A stretch of DNA of 64,000 nucleotides from Nesterenkonia halotolerans (GTDB taxonomy: Bacteria; Actinomycetota; Actinomycetes; Actinomycetales; Micrococcaceae): contig NZ_JADBEE010000001.1 in assembly GCF_014874065.1 (NCBI RefSeq), positions 1,116,001 through 1,180,000 of the forward strand, read 5' to 3'. Shown in pieces: positions 44,202 to 53,760 of this stretch (position 1 is its first letter; the number at the start of each line of letters is the position of its first letter). The position numbers were made by a program, and so were the translations under genes. The notes under the pieces were generated by a model. It did not search any database, was not told the origin of the DNA, and saw only the letters and a list, made by a program, of their open reading frames with translations.

Positions 44202-44453
44202 ATGTCCGTCGCCTGTGAACAGAATCCCATGCGTGAATACGGATCAGGAGTGTCTGATATTCACAGCATCTCCAGGGGGGCATTAAAGCCTCCCGCCGCA
44301 GCAGAGTTCCTGGGACTCTCCGAGAACACGCTCGCGCAGTGGCGCTGCCGCGACACAGGGCCCGCATACGTCAAGCTCGGCCGCACCGTGGTCTACCGCA
44401 TCGAGACTCTGGAAGCGTTTCTGCGCGCCAACGAAAGCGGTGGAGCAAAATGA
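44202..44453 (+). CDS. Excisionase-type helix-turn-helix regulator
   Basis: 83 aa with GAGGA 8 nt before the ATG. The winged-helix HTH_17 pattern is complete: KPPAAAEFLGLSENTLAQWRCRDTGPAYVKLGRTVVYRIETLEAFLRA. Related in type to the protein at 17230 but clearly different in sequence. It overlaps the start of the large membrane gene by 4 bp, so it probably controls that transfer operon rather than excision. Confidence 0.8.
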   Translation: MSVACEQNPMREYGSGVSDIHSISRGALKPPAAAEFLGLSENTLAQWRCRDTGPAYVKLGRTVVYRIETLEAFLRANESGGAK

Positions 44454-47400
44454 GCCCGCACACCGCCAAGCGGGCTCTCTTCAGCCCCACCACTCTGCGT
44501 CGCAGCGTGGTCAGCGTGCTGATCATGCTTCTGCTGGGCCTGACAACGGTCTTCGGACTCTCCGGAGCCGCCCACGCAGAGGAGACCGACGAGGTCGAGG
44601 GCCTGAGCTTCTACAGCGTCTCCGCATCGCTGATGGACTTGTTCTCCACTGCCCAGCAGCCCGACGACGACAGCGTGGAATGGAGCGACGCAGGCTGGGA
44701 CACCATCCTGCAGAACCCCGGATCTGCCGGATCCTTCCTGGGCTACTCAGACTCCGACAAGAGCTGGATCACTTCGCAGCTGTCGGCCTCCTCCAACACG
44801 ATGGACTACGGGGCACTGAACATCCGACTGACCGACGAGAACGGGAACTCCTCCGAGCCGGCCAGCCAAGGATTCCAGGAGTTCGCCCTCTTCGGCGCCA
44901 CGCTCAACGGTATGGGTCTCGACGGCACCAGCACCGGCCTCTCGTCGAACATCACCAGCTGGATCGGCGGTGGGATCATGCTGCTGCTCTTCCTGCTGAC
45001 CTACGCGGTGGACTTCCTCTTCCGCGCGGTGCTCTCGACCCTGAGCTTCCTCAACCCGTTCCGGTTCTTCGACGAAGCAATCCGGGAGACGGTCGGGGGT
45101 CAGTACACCACCGGAGCCGATGAGCTTCCAGGCTTCCTCAGTGGCCTCTCATCATGGATCGCCGACTGGTACGGCTTCCTCGACGCCATGGCCTGGCAGA
45201 CGATGGTGCCGATGTTCATCGCACTCTTCCTCGTGGGGATCGTCTTCTTCAAGAAGCTCGACAAGGGATCAGCACTGAAGAAGCTGCTGATCCGACTCTT
45301 GTTCATGGGGCTCGGTCTGCCATTGCTGGGTTCGATGTTCACCGCCACCCTCGACACGATGAACGAGGGATTTAGCGCAGGACGCACCGGAGGCACCCAG
45401 GTGATTGCGAGCACCTACGTGGACTTCGAAGGCTGGGCCAAGAATGGTCGCCTAGCGGTGCCGGCCCAAGGCGCGATCGTGGAGTGGGACGTGAGCGAGG
45501 GTCGACCCTCCGGGGACTCGCTGCGCAACGCCCGGGACACTGCTCTGGCCATCAACAACCAGACGCACAACTTCGATCTCGAACGCGTGGTCGGGAGCGA
45601 CGACCCCGCAGCCTGGTCACAGGCAGCGATCGACTCCAACGACGCGAACGTCGACGAGGCCGGTTTCGGCACCATCACCGACATGCTGCAGCGCCACATG
45701 AGCGGTGCGCAGATCACTGCGTCGGCCTATGAGACAGGCACCAAGTCCTGGTGGTCGGATCGGATGGATTCCCCCGAAACCGTCGTCGAATGGTTCCGCA
45801 ACATCACCGCCGGCTCCTACACGACCTCGCCCATCGACGGGCTCTTCCAGAACATGGCGCAGCGCGCGCAGTTCTGGTCCGAGTCTGGGGGAACGTTCAA
45901 CGCGGAGGTCCTTGCGGGCAACCCCGTCGTCTCTGTGGGCGAGAAGGCCACCGGGCTCCAGACCAGCGAGGACGGGGACGGGGTCCTGGCCTTCCGGACG
46001 GACCAGGGCAACATCGCCTCGATCACTAACTGTGGGATGTCCTACGGATCGAATCTCGGCGCTCCCGCGAACTGCAACATGTCCTCGTTGGCGATGTACA
46101 ACTACCTGAACACCGGTTTCGGGGAGAGCGAGCTCACCCTGTACGGCAGCGGCAACGTCATGTCCGAGGCCACCCGGGAGATGCACACCTCGGTGAACCT
46201 GGTCGGCACCGGCACCATGAGCCTGCTCTACTGGCTCAACGCCACGTTCCTGCTCGCTGCCTTCGTGGTGCTCGGCTTCGTGTTCGCCTTCGCCATGGTC
46301 TTCACGACGCTGAAGCGCAGCTTCCAGATCATCGCAGCGATCCCGTTCGCGACCTTGGGTGCTCTCCACGGCATTGCGAAGGTGGTCATCTACAGCGTGG
46401 CCGCGATCCTGGAGATCCTTCTGACGATCTTCCTCTATGTGTTCATCATCGAGATGCTGCTGTCGTTGCCCCAGATCATCGAGGCCCCACTCAGCGGGAT
46501 CCTCAACGACGATGGTGAGGGTGCAGTGATCGCTGGACTCGCTGGGTTCCTGGCATTCATCACCGGTGGACCCGCCTTCACCATGATCGTGACGTTCATC
46601 AGCATCGTCTCGCTGCTCGCGTTCACCGTCACAGCGCTGCGCACCCGCAAGGCAGTCATCAAGGCCGCCGACGAAGCAGTCACCAAGCTGGTGGAGAAGT
46701 TCATGGACGTGGACTCGACCCCCGCTACAGCGGGCCCTGGGAGTGGGATGGGCCACGGCGTCGCCTCGGGGGTCGGTGCCGGCATGAGCGCAACCGCACA
46801 CAACCGCATCCGCAGGGGCGGACACCCCACCACCAACTCCAACGTCTCGGGCACTAACTCTGACGCTCCGGGTTCCAACGGCCCGGGAGACATCACGACG
46901 GGACCGAGCATGGGACGCAACGGTGGTGGCATGGGCGGTGGCCGGCGCGCGTTGGGCCCTGGCGACACTCCAGCATTGTCGGGAGGTCGCGGCGGCTCTT
47001 CGGGTCCAGACCATCAGGGGGGCCCCGGGGATCCGCAGGGACGCTACGGAACCGCCACGATGGGTTATGCCTCTGACGAGCAGAGCTTTGGAGAGAAGGT
47101 CCGCGCGTCAGGACTGTCCATCGATGGTCGAGGCTATGGCCCGGAGAACCTCAACGGGACCAACGGTGCACGCTCAGAGAAGGGCGCCACTGGGGACCGC
47201 GCTCGCCCGGAGGCACTGCACTCTCAGACACAGTCGACCCGCAGCGCCGACGCCTCCACCACGACCGAAGCACAGGCTCGTGTCGCGACCACAGAGACAT
47301 CGGGCAGGGCCAATGGGACCGAGCAGTCGTCACGGCGCCTGGCAGTCTCTGATGAGACCGGCAGGCCCCACACGGAGGCACAGCGCCAGGAGAAGAGCCG

Positions 47401-48682
47401 ACAGAGCCACAGCAACGAGCAGAACATCGCTCGGGGCAATGATGTTGTGGCGGCCGGGGAACGTCGTGGGGCAACCAACCTCGGGGGGACCAGTTCGAAG
47501 CTCTCTGAGCGTGAGCGCATGGAGGCCCAGACGGCATTGGAGAGGACGAGTGCCGAGACCGCAGGGACCACCACCCGGCCTCAGCGGGAGCTGCAGCCGG
47601 GTGAGCGTCAGAACCACACGTCCTCTCAGTCGATGACCACCGACCAGGCCGGTGATAGCTCGACGGAGTCTGCTCGTGCAGAGCTCGATGCATCAAGGGC
47701 TCGGGACGAAGGTGCGGTCTCGGTACAGAACCAAAAGACCGATCCACGCCCGATCACTGGTTCCTCCATCGAGAACAGCGCGCACGAGACGGTGACCAAG
47801 CAGCAGGGTGGCGAGCAGAAGGTCACTCAGGACAACCGTGCTGACCAGAAGCGCTTCGAGGAGCAGAAGGTCGAGCAGGACAACTCCAGCGAGCAGAACA
47901 CGGAGTCCAGGCCTGTCGCCTCGGAGGATCGTTCAGTCCAGGGAATCAGGGAACGCACCACCGCAAACACGATGGGCACGACCCCTGACATGTCCACCGG
48001 TATCACCAGCACGGAGACTCCACGCCGTGCTGACGTCCACCAGGGACCGTCGACTTCTAAGAGGAAGACCTCCGCGCCCAGCGCATCAACCCCGACAAAG
48101 CCGAAGCCGAGGCCAGCAGCACCATCGACGATCGAGACGGCGGGGCAGAACCCAGGCTCGGGTGCGGTCAACACCCCGAGCAGGAAGGCCCCTTCCCCCA
48201 CTTCGATCAACAGCGCTGCACCGAAGAACCCGACCCGTGGCGTGCAGCCTCGGAAGGGATCGCTGAGCGCGACGACCAGGGGCGGAATCAGGGGAGCAGC
48301 ACTCGGACACACCAAGGCATCACCGACCAGCATCTCTCGCGGTCTCGCGAGCACTGCCACTGGTACGGCGCGCGAAGCGATCACCGGTGGGCTCAGGAGT
48401 ACACCACCGAAGCAGGAGGCACGGACAGCACAGGCCCCGAAGAAGGTGGGAGCACCGACCACGCCACCGATGCGGCCGAGCACTACGCGGACGCGCACCG
48501 TGAGTGCTCGGCCCGCAGCACAGCGGGGCCAGGCGCCGAAGGGGATCAAGCGCAGCCTCAGCGCTGCGGCGGCTTCTCAGAAGTCGGCACCTCAGAAGAG
48601 GATCAGCGTGATTGATTCCTCGACGAGACAGGGAGGCGAGCTGCACCCACGCGGGATCTCGAAGCGCGATCCGCAGCAGTGA
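44450..48682 (+). CDS. Large TrbL/VirB6-like membrane protein with long low-complexity tail
   Basis: 1410 aa from ATG 44450 (GGAG upstream). A signal peptide (VSVLIMLLLGLTTVFGLSGAAHA) is followed by about eight membrane helices: around ITSWIGGGIMLLLFLLTYAVDFLF, TMVPMFIALFLVGIVFF, LLFMGLGLPLLGSMF, then WLNATFLLAAFVVLGFVFAFAMVF through VTFISIVSLLAFTVTAL. A large extracytoplasmic loop lies between helices 4 and 5. From about residue 790 the protein is hydrophilic and disordered (Gly/Ser/Arg/Gln/Thr), then Pro/Lys/Ala-rich. This is the build of polytopic type IV secretion proteins (VirB6/TrbL), here without the other VirB parts. Confidence 0.7.
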   Translation: MSPHTAKRALFSPTTLRRSVVSVLIMLLLGLTTVFGLSGAAHAEETDEVEGLSFYSVSASLMDLFSTAQQPDDDSVEWSDAGWDTILQNPGSAGSFLGYSDSDKSWITSQLSASSNTMDYGALNIRLTDENGNSSEPASQGFQEFALFGATLNGMGLDGTSTGLSSNITSWIGGGIMLLLFLLTYAVDFLFRAVLSTLSFLNPFRFFDEAIRETVGGQYTTGADELPGFLSGLSSWIADWYGFLDAMAWQTMVPMFIALFLVGIVFFKKLDKGSALKKLLIRLLFMGLGLPLLGSMFTATLDTMNEGFSAGRTGGTQVIASTYVDFEGWAKNGRLAVPAQGAIVEWDVSEGRPSGDSLRNARDTALAINNQTHNFDLERVVGSDDPAAWSQAAIDSNDANVDEAGFGTITDMLQRHMSGAQITASAYETGTKSWWSDRMDSPETVVEWFRNITAGSYTTSPIDGLFQNMAQRAQFWSESGGTFNAEVLAGNPVVSVGEKATGLQTSEDGDGVLAFRTDQGNIASITNCGMSYGSNLGAPANCNMSSLAMYNYLNTGFGESELTLYGSGNVMSEATREMHTSVNLVGTGTMSLLYWLNATFLLAAFVVLGFVFAFAMVFTTLKRSFQIIAAIPFATLGALHGIAKVVIYSVAAILEILLTIFLYVFIIEMLLSLPQIIEAPLSGILNDDGEGAVIAGLAGFLAFITGGPAFTMIVTFISIVSLLAFTVTALRTRKAVIKAADEAVTKLVEKFMDVDSTPATAGPGSGMGHGVASGVGAGMSATAHNRIRRGGHPTTNSNVSGTNSDAPGSNGPGDITTGPSMGRNGGGMGGGRRALGPGDTPALSGGRGGSSGPDHQGGPGDPQGRYGTATMGYASDEQSFGEKVRASGLSIDGRGYGPENLNGTNGARSEKGATGDRARPEALHSQTQSTRSADASTTTEAQARVATTETSGRANGTEQSSRRLAVSDETGRPHTEAQRQEKSRQSHSNEQNIARGNDVVAAGERRGATNLGGTSSKLSERERMEAQTALERTSAETAGTTTRPQRELQPGERQNHTSSQSMTTDQAGDSSTESARAELDASRARDEGAVSVQNQKTDPRPITGSSIENSAHETVTKQQGGEQKVTQDNRADQKRFEEQKVEQDNSSEQNTESRPVASEDRSVQGIRERTTANTMGTTPDMSTGITSTETPRRADVHQGPSTSKRKTSAPSASTPTKPKPRPAAPSTIETAGQNPGSGAVNTPSRKAPSPTSINSAAPKNPTRGVQPRKGSLSATTRGGIRGAALGHTKASPTSISRGLASTATGTAREAITGGLRSTPPKQEARTAQAPKKVGAPTTPPMRPSTTRTRTVSARPAAQRGQAPKGIKRSLSAAAASQKSAPQKRISVIDSSTRQGGELHPRGISKRDPQQ

Positions 48683-48705
48683 TTCTGCAGCAGCAGTGAT
48701 GCGGT

Positions 48706-48742
48706 CATAGGCCCCAGCACCGGATCAGCGCTGGGGCCTATG
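48706..48742. terminator. Hairpin terminator, copy 3 of 3
   Basis: CATAGGCCCCAGC (48706-48718) pairs with 48730-48742. It differs from copies 1 and 2 by paired changes that preserve the stem. It ends the TrbL-like operon. Confidence 0.8.
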
Positions 48743-49019
48743 CGTGCCCAGGGACACGAGCACGAGGCGGAGCCGCAGTGGTCGAGGACCGGGGCATTAG
48801 TAAACGAAGTGATCCCGCGCAGCGGGGGGTGAGGAGTGAGCTTGCGAACGACGGTTCTATTCCGGGCGGGTCTGGGAGGGCGGAGCCCTACCAGCGGGCG
48901 GGACGAGGAAGACAAGCGAAGCGCTGTCAGACAAGTCCCTAGCTCGCGTTGTTTCGGCCTGTGTTAATGTATTGCTACACAGTACGAAACAACATTCTTC
49001 GGGGAAGGAGTTGAAAACT
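48743..49019. other. Upstream region of mobC, probable oriT location
   Basis: Non-coding 277 bp directly before the mobilization operon, where oriT normally lies. It contains small inverted repeats (CCCGCGCAGCGGGG near 48813) and a GC-rich GGGCGGGTCTGGGAGGGCGGAG tract divided by short spacers. I cannot name the nic site. Confidence 0.4.
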
Positions 49020-49466
49020 ATGGCAAACCCGAATCGGGAAACCCGCCCATCGAGCAAAGGTCATAGGCTCACCGTGAGATTCGATGAAGCCGAAGACACC
49101 AAGGTTAGGGCGCGCGCTCGTTCGATGGGCATTCCTTCGTCAGCATTCGTACGTGCCGTGGCTCTGGACGCGATCAAGGGAAAGTCCGTCCCCTCCTCGA
49201 TCGCCGCCGCCATCGAGACCTCGCAGGAATCATTTCCAAACCCAGACGAGATCAGGCTGGGTCGAGAGCTCCGCACTGCCATTACCAGGATCGGGGTCAA
49301 CTACAACCAGATCGCTCGACAGGTGAACAAGGCGGGACCCCAGACGCTGAACGCTCCCAAGGCCATCGGGGTCATGGCTGAACTCACGGAATCTCTTCGC
49401 CAGCTGCAGGACCTCGTCGGGAAGCCGCAGATCAAGCCTCCGGTGCAGAAGGCGGAGAACGCGTGA
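49020..49466 (+). CDS. MobC-like relaxosome accessory protein
   Basis: 148 aa from ATG 49020 (GGAAGGAG 9 nt upstream). The N-terminus is a ribbon-helix-helix-like DNA-binding part (RLTVRFDEAEDTKVRARARSMGIPSSAFVRAVALDA), and the C-terminus has the MobC signature helix LGRELRTAITRIGVNYNQIARQVNK. MobC proteins bind oriT and help melt it for the relaxase. It overlaps the relaxase start by 4 bp. Confidence 0.85.
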   Translation: MANPNRETRPSSKGHRLTVRFDEAEDTKVRARARSMGIPSSAFVRAVALDAIKGKSVPSSIAAAIETSQESFPNPDEIRLGRELRTAITRIGVNYNQIARQVNKAGPQTLNAPKAIGVMAELTESLRQLQDLVGKPQIKPPVQKAENA

Positions 49467-50818
49467 GCACTTCAAGCATGAGGAAGAAGCCGCGGGGCAA
49501 TACTCGCCCGGCGGTGGACTACGAGATCAACGGCATCCGTGGGACCACGACGTACAACGAGAACATCAAGAACGGCACCAGTCGGGTCGCAGAGATCAGG
49601 TGCGATCACGATTCGGTCGAGGAGTTCTTGAAGAGGTCAGAGGATCTGGCGGTTGCTCACGGTCGACAGATCGAGACCCGGTCCTATGTCCACAGCTTCA
49701 GCAAAGAAGAGATGGACCGCAACGACCTGGAGACCCCAGACAAGGTCGCAGACCTCAGCTACGAGTACATGAAGGAACTCCACCCCAACAGCGACGTACT
49801 GGTGATCGTTCACATGGACTCAAAGGGTGGCCACCCTCATTCGCATTGCAAGGTGATCAACCACTGCAACGAGACCGGGCGGGCCCTGGAGGGCCAGGAG
49901 ATGTATTGGCAGTACCAGGCGGTCAACGATCGGGTGATGCGGCGCAACGGACTCTCAGTGGTCCAACGAGGCAGCGCGAGCCTGGACAACGGGGCGGTCT
50001 GGGAGAGCCTCCGGGAAGGAGGGACGATCAACGGCTACGAGCGCAAGCTCGGAGACGGAATCAAAGAATCGCTCCTCGACCTCCGCAGCGTAGACACTCC
50101 GAGCTACCGCAAGGTCCTCAAAGAGAAAGACATCGAACTCGTCGAGAGGGAGGACGAGATCAGGGCCAGTTCGGACGGAGAGCAGCCCGCCAGGGTCTCG
50201 GTCGGCTGGACCTACAAGATGTTCGACGACACCACCGAGAAGTCCAGGATGCGGCGCCGCAAGGCGTCGGCGCTGAGCCAGCACTTCACCCACAAGGGAG
50301 CCCAGAGGCTCTTCGAACGCAACATACAACTCAACGCAGAAAGGCAGGCCGAGCAGCATGGGATCCATGGACAAGAACGGGCAGACGGACGAGTTGGAGC
50401 AGGCACTCAAGGAATCGGGCTCCTCACCGCAGAGGAGGTCAACCGCGACGGCAGCATCGGGGACATCTACCTCGACGCCGAAGATCGACCCCTCGGGCCT
50501 CATGACGCTGACGAACGGACTGACCGACCTGTCCGCGAGACAGCGGATGAACGAGGAGATGATGACCTCGATCGAGAAGTCTCTGGCGAAGATCTCAGCG
50601 CAGAGTCGATCCGAGCAGAGTTCGAAGAACGACGCCGAGAAGCTGCGGAACGAACTCCAGCAGCTGAAGGAAGCGGTGCGCGCACTGAAGGACCAACTCC
50701 TCAGCAGCCAGCCCGTGAGGCTGGCCAGCGGGGAGACCGTCAGCCAGGGCGACCTCGACGCACTCAATATGTCGCGCCGGATCGAGGCCGAGATGAAGGC
50801 CGTGGCCTCGGAGACTGA
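49463..50818 (+). CDS. Relaxase/mobilization nuclease (MobA-like)
   Basis: 451 aa, GTG start overlapping mobC. The relaxase domain (1-270) has the three-histidine metal motif in VIVHMDSKGGHPHSHCKVINH and the family strand SYVHSFSKEEMDRNDLETPDKVADLSYEYMKE; the candidate nucleophile Tyr is at TTYNENI near the N-terminus. The tail (about 300-451) is charged and disordered, and its last 461 bp are shared with mobB in another frame. It nicks oriT and leads the strand into the recipient through a helper's channel. Confidence 0.88.
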   Translation: MSTSSMRKKPRGNTRPAVDYEINGIRGTTTYNENIKNGTSRVAEIRCDHDSVEEFLKRSEDLAVAHGRQIETRSYVHSFSKEEMDRNDLETPDKVADLSYEYMKELHPNSDVLVIVHMDSKGGHPHSHCKVINHCNETGRALEGQEMYWQYQAVNDRVMRRNGLSVVQRGSASLDNGAVWESLREGGTINGYERKLGDGIKESLLDLRSVDTPSYRKVLKEKDIELVEREDEIRASSDGEQPARVSVGWTYKMFDDTTEKSRMRRRKASALSQHFTHKGAQRLFERNIQLNAERQAEQHGIHGQERADGRVGAGTQGIGLLTAEEVNRDGSIGDIYLDAEDRPLGPHDADERTDRPVRETADERGDDDLDREVSGEDLSAESIRAEFEERRREAAERTPAAEGSGARTEGPTPQQPAREAGQRGDRQPGRPRRTQYVAPDRGRDEGRGLGD

Positions 50819-51353
50819 GCAGCTGGGCAAGGAGGTCCGGAGGAAGCGCGCGCCGGTGGACATCGACCACGACAAGCTCGCCAGGATCCTGATGCAGAAC
50901 CTCGACCAGACGATGGAGAAGAGGATGAACAGGATGATCGACGACAGCATCACACGCATGGACGGCGTTCTGCGGGCCCAGGAGGAACGCATGGCGACCC
51001 TCGGTACTACGAACCTGGACAGGACGTTGGAGGCCCTAGGAAAGGCCGAAGAGACGGCCTCCAGGGTCAAGACGGGAATGCTCTGGGGAGGCCTCGGCCG
51101 GCTGTCGATGGTGCTGCTCCCGTTTGCACTGGTTCTGCTCGCACTGGTCGCTATGGTCGTACCGGCTGCTCAGCTTCTGGGTGTCGCGCCGCTGAGCGAG
51201 TGGATCTGGGGGATCTTCGCAGACATCGAAACCCTCTGGGGCCAGGCGATCTTCGCTGCGTGTTTCCTGGGCGCCATGACAGGGGTCGTGTGGGTGATGT
51301 GGGCCCTGGCCATGAAAATCATGGCGGCCCACACGGTCGCTACGCGAACCTGA
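50358..51353 (+). CDS. MobB-like mobilization protein, overlapping the relaxase gene
   Basis: 331 aa in the +1 frame relative to the relaxase; 461 bp are double-coding. ATG 50358 has AGCAG upstream; ATG 50367 is an alternative. A long coiled coil (about 60-240; SAEKLRNELQQLKEAVRAL-type heptads, MEKRMNRMIDDSITRMDGVL) is followed by two membrane helices (LSMVLLPFALVLLALVAMVV and IFAACFLGAMTGVVWVMWAL). ColE1-type mbeB/mobB genes are likewise nested in the relaxase gene and encode coiled-coil membrane proteins that tether the relaxosome. Confidence 0.8.
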   Translation: MGSMDKNGQTDELEQALKESGSSPQRRSTATAASGTSTSTPKIDPSGLMTLTNGLTDLSARQRMNEEMMTSIEKSLAKISAQSRSEQSSKNDAEKLRNELQQLKEAVRALKDQLLSSQPVRLASGETVSQGDLDALNMSRRIEAEMKAVASETEQLGKEVRRKRAPVDIDHDKLARILMQNLDQTMEKRMNRMIDDSITRMDGVLRAQEERMATLGTTNLDRTLEALGKAEETASRVKTGMLWGGLGRLSMVLLPFALVLLALVAMVVPAAQLLGVAPLSEWIWGIFADIETLWGQAIFAACFLGAMTGVVWVMWALAMKIMAAHTVATRT

Positions 51354-51455
51354 ACCAGTTTCGGGCATTCCCCACAGGTATCTCACAGAAACAAACAGAA
51401 AGGCATAATTACATTAATTGTGAAACAATGAACCAAGTCAAGACCCAAAGCAAAA

Positions 51456-51481
51456 CCCCGGCCCCCTAAAGGGGGCCGGGG
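51456..51481. terminator. GC-rich hairpin terminator after mobB
   Basis: CCCCGGCCCCC (51456-51466) and its exact inverse (51471-51481) flank loop TAAA. An AT-rich patch precedes it (51384-51440). It separates the mob operon from the primase gene. Confidence 0.85.
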
Positions 51482-51560
51482 CTGAAGCTGGGAGAGAAGT
51501 GTTGGAGCACTTCCTCTCGGTTATCAGTCGACGCACCAACCTCAACGAAAGGCATCGACG

Positions 51561-53468
51561 ATGTCCCCATTCTACGCTGACCCCACCGAAGAGTCGACCT
51601 CCCCTGCGGCTGACCTAGTAAGCCGTATCGAAGCCGCGGCCGAGCTCAATCACCCCACTGCCCCGACTGCCCAGAAACAGCGCGGAACAGCCCCCACCAC
51701 GCCCGACGTAACAACGAGCTCCAACATTCTCGGTGGCGTGTTCATGCCGCTCTCCGAAGAGACCATCGTGGAGATGGAGACGCATTCATACCTGGAATCC
51801 ATCAAGGACCAGGACGTCGGCCTTCGACAGATCCGCGACCACCTGCTGAACAGGATCTCCAAGGCGTTCTCTCGCGAGCAGGCACGCCGCGACGGGGACA
51901 AGCAGCTCAACGGCGGCGAACACCCGAAGCTGGTCAAGCCCAAGGTCCTCGACGAGCTCACCTGTGCCCAGGTGCTGCTGGCCCGGTATCCCATCGCCGG
52001 TCTCGACTTCGCCAACGGTCAGGGCGACGAAGATCGCGTCGAACTCAGCATCTGGTCTCCTCCTCCCGCCGACGCGAACAAGAGCGACTGTGACCACGGC
52101 ATCTACGCCACCGGAAGTCGTCGGATAAAACAGCTCATCCACGAACTCAAGCCCAGCGCGTCGGCCAACGCCGTCAAGTCCATGCTGGCCACCCTGAAGG
52201 CGCACGCGCCCATCAAGGAGATCACACGGATTCCACACCTCCGTGCCGTCAACAACGGGGTCTTCAACCACGAGACGAAGGAGCTGGAACCGTTCACCCC
52301 GGACTATGTGGCTGTCCACAAGATCCCCATGAACTACAACCCTGACGCCGAAGATCCCGAGATCACGATGCATGACGGTGAAAAGTGGACCTTCAGCACC
52401 TGGCTGGAGGGACTGACCGATGACGAAGGCGTCTATGAGTTGCTCTGGGAGGGCATCGCCGCAGCAGTGTGGCCCTACTACAAGAGGAACAAAGCACTGT
52501 TCCTACACTCCGAGCGGGGCAACAACGGCAAGGGCGCCTACTGCCAGGTCATTGACAATCTCTTGGGGCTCAAGGGGGCAGCTGCCATCCCCCTGGCCAG
52601 CTTTGGTCAGCGGTTCGCCCTGAGCTCGTTGCTCCACGCGCAGGCCATCATCGCTCACGAGAATCCAGTCGGAGCCTTCTCAGATGACCTGAAGGACTTC
52701 AAGACGGTGGCCACCGGAGACAAGTTCTCCCTGGAGCGGAAGAACGAGCACCCGCTGGAGTTCGTGTTCGTCGGGCCCATCTTCCAGTGCGTCAACGACT
52801 TCCCCAAGACCCGGGACAAGTCCGACTCCTTCGCACGTCGGCAGCTCTGGATCCCCTTCCGTAAGTGGTTCGGCGGAAAGGTCGACGGGGAGGACGTAGA
52901 GCGCAGTTACATCAAGGATGAATACCTCGCTCGCAATGACGTGCTGGAGTACGTGCTGAAGGAGGCCCTGCACATGCCGCTGGCGAAGTTCTCCGAACCC
53001 CAGGCCTGCCTGGACCTCTTGGAAGAGGCCAAGCGCGAGAACAACGCGGTGCGTGAGTTCTGGCACGAACTCGAAGACGAGTTCGTCTGGGATCTGCTGC
53101 CGACCCCGTTCCTCTTTGACCTCTTCATCTCCTGGTTCAAGAAGAACAACCCCTCGGGGCTCCCGGTGGGCAGGAGCACCTTCATCAGCTCGCTCAGCGC
53201 GCTCCTGTTCAACAGTGACAAGTGGGACTACGAAGACAAGGACAAGAAGCATCGTCCCGGCCAGAAAATGATCGAGCCAGAGCTGCTGATCACGGAGTAC
53301 GACCTCAAAGACTGGATGAACGCCAACTACGTCGGGTCCAACCCGGCAATGCGCTCGGCCTATGTGCCCAACCGCGTGCACTACAGGGGCGTCTTACGAC
53401 GCAACCCTGCATCCAGCGCGAAGGGCCCTGAGGATGCCGTCGACACGGATGCAGCAGTCTCAGACTGA
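51561..53468 (+). CDS. Phage/plasmid primase-helicase (D5/P4 family)
   Basis: 635 aa. The SF3-type helicase core starts at about 320: Walker A in LHSERGNNGKGAYCQVIDNLLG, Walker B region AIIAHENPVGAFSDDLKDFKTVATGDKFSLERKNEHP, sensor region FQCVNDFPKTRDKSDSFARRQLWIPF, then the D5 C-terminal domain. The first 130 residues have no clear primase motif, so this could be a helicase/initiator only. Such proteins drive replication of plasmids and of integrative elements after excision. Followed by a strong terminator and a set of short repeats. Confidence 0.88.
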   Translation: MSPFYADPTEESTSPAADLVSRIEAAAELNHPTAPTAQKQRGTAPTTPDVTTSSNILGGVFMPLSEETIVEMETHSYLESIKDQDVGLRQIRDHLLNRISKAFSREQARRDGDKQLNGGEHPKLVKPKVLDELTCAQVLLARYPIAGLDFANGQGDEDRVELSIWSPPPADANKSDCDHGIYATGSRRIKQLIHELKPSASANAVKSMLATLKAHAPIKEITRIPHLRAVNNGVFNHETKELEPFTPDYVAVHKIPMNYNPDAEDPEITMHDGEKWTFSTWLEGLTDDEGVYELLWEGIAAAVWPYYKRNKALFLHSERGNNGKGAYCQVIDNLLGLKGAAAIPLASFGQRFALSSLLHAQAIIAHENPVGAFSDDLKDFKTVATGDKFSLERKNEHPLEFVFVGPIFQCVNDFPKTRDKSDSFARRQLWIPFRKWFGGKVDGEDVERSYIKDEYLARNDVLEYVLKEALHMPLAKFSEPQACLDLLEEAKRENNAVREFWHELEDEFVWDLLPTPFLFDLFISWFKKNNPSGLPVGRSTFISSLSALLFNSDKWDYEDKDKKHRPGQKMIEPELLITEYDLKDWMNANYVGSNPAMRSAYVPNRVHYRGVLRRNPASSAKGPEDAVDTDAAVSD

Positions 53469-53489
53469 GGCTATGCGCACATCAGCCCA

Positions 53490-53521
53490 GGAGGGCCTCG
53501 GTGATGCCACCGGGGCCCTCC
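53490..53521. terminator. Terminator of the primase gene
   Basis: GGAGGGCCTCGGTG (53490-53503) pairs with 53508-53521 with one G-T wobble around a 4-nt loop, ending in CTTCC. Confidence 0.8.
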
Positions 53522-53760
53522 TTCCGGCTTCAGGAGCTACTTCAAGCGCGCGCGGCACGCCGGGGGCCGCAGGAGCCCCGCAGGCCGCGCTGAGGGCGTG
53601 GAGGTTCACTTGGGCTCAGGTGGAAGGTGAGCCCACAGCTGGGGATGAGGCTTCCGTCAGGCAGCGAGCTGACTCGACGTGATCAGCTGCCCGAACGATC
53701 GCTTGCCGGCTCCAGGGGACTTTTCCCTCCGAAGTCAGCACATGGGAGCGGCTTTGCAGT

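Noticed and set aside
44339-44449. Longer N-terminus for the TrbL-like protein
   Set aside because: That part is an out-of-frame reading of the HTH gene; ATG 44450 has a ribosome site and a proper signal peptide follows.
45617-47014. Leftward 465-codon frame opposite the TrbL-like gene
   Set aside because: Arg/His-rich antisense frame with no domain pattern; the rightward frame has coherent membrane helices.
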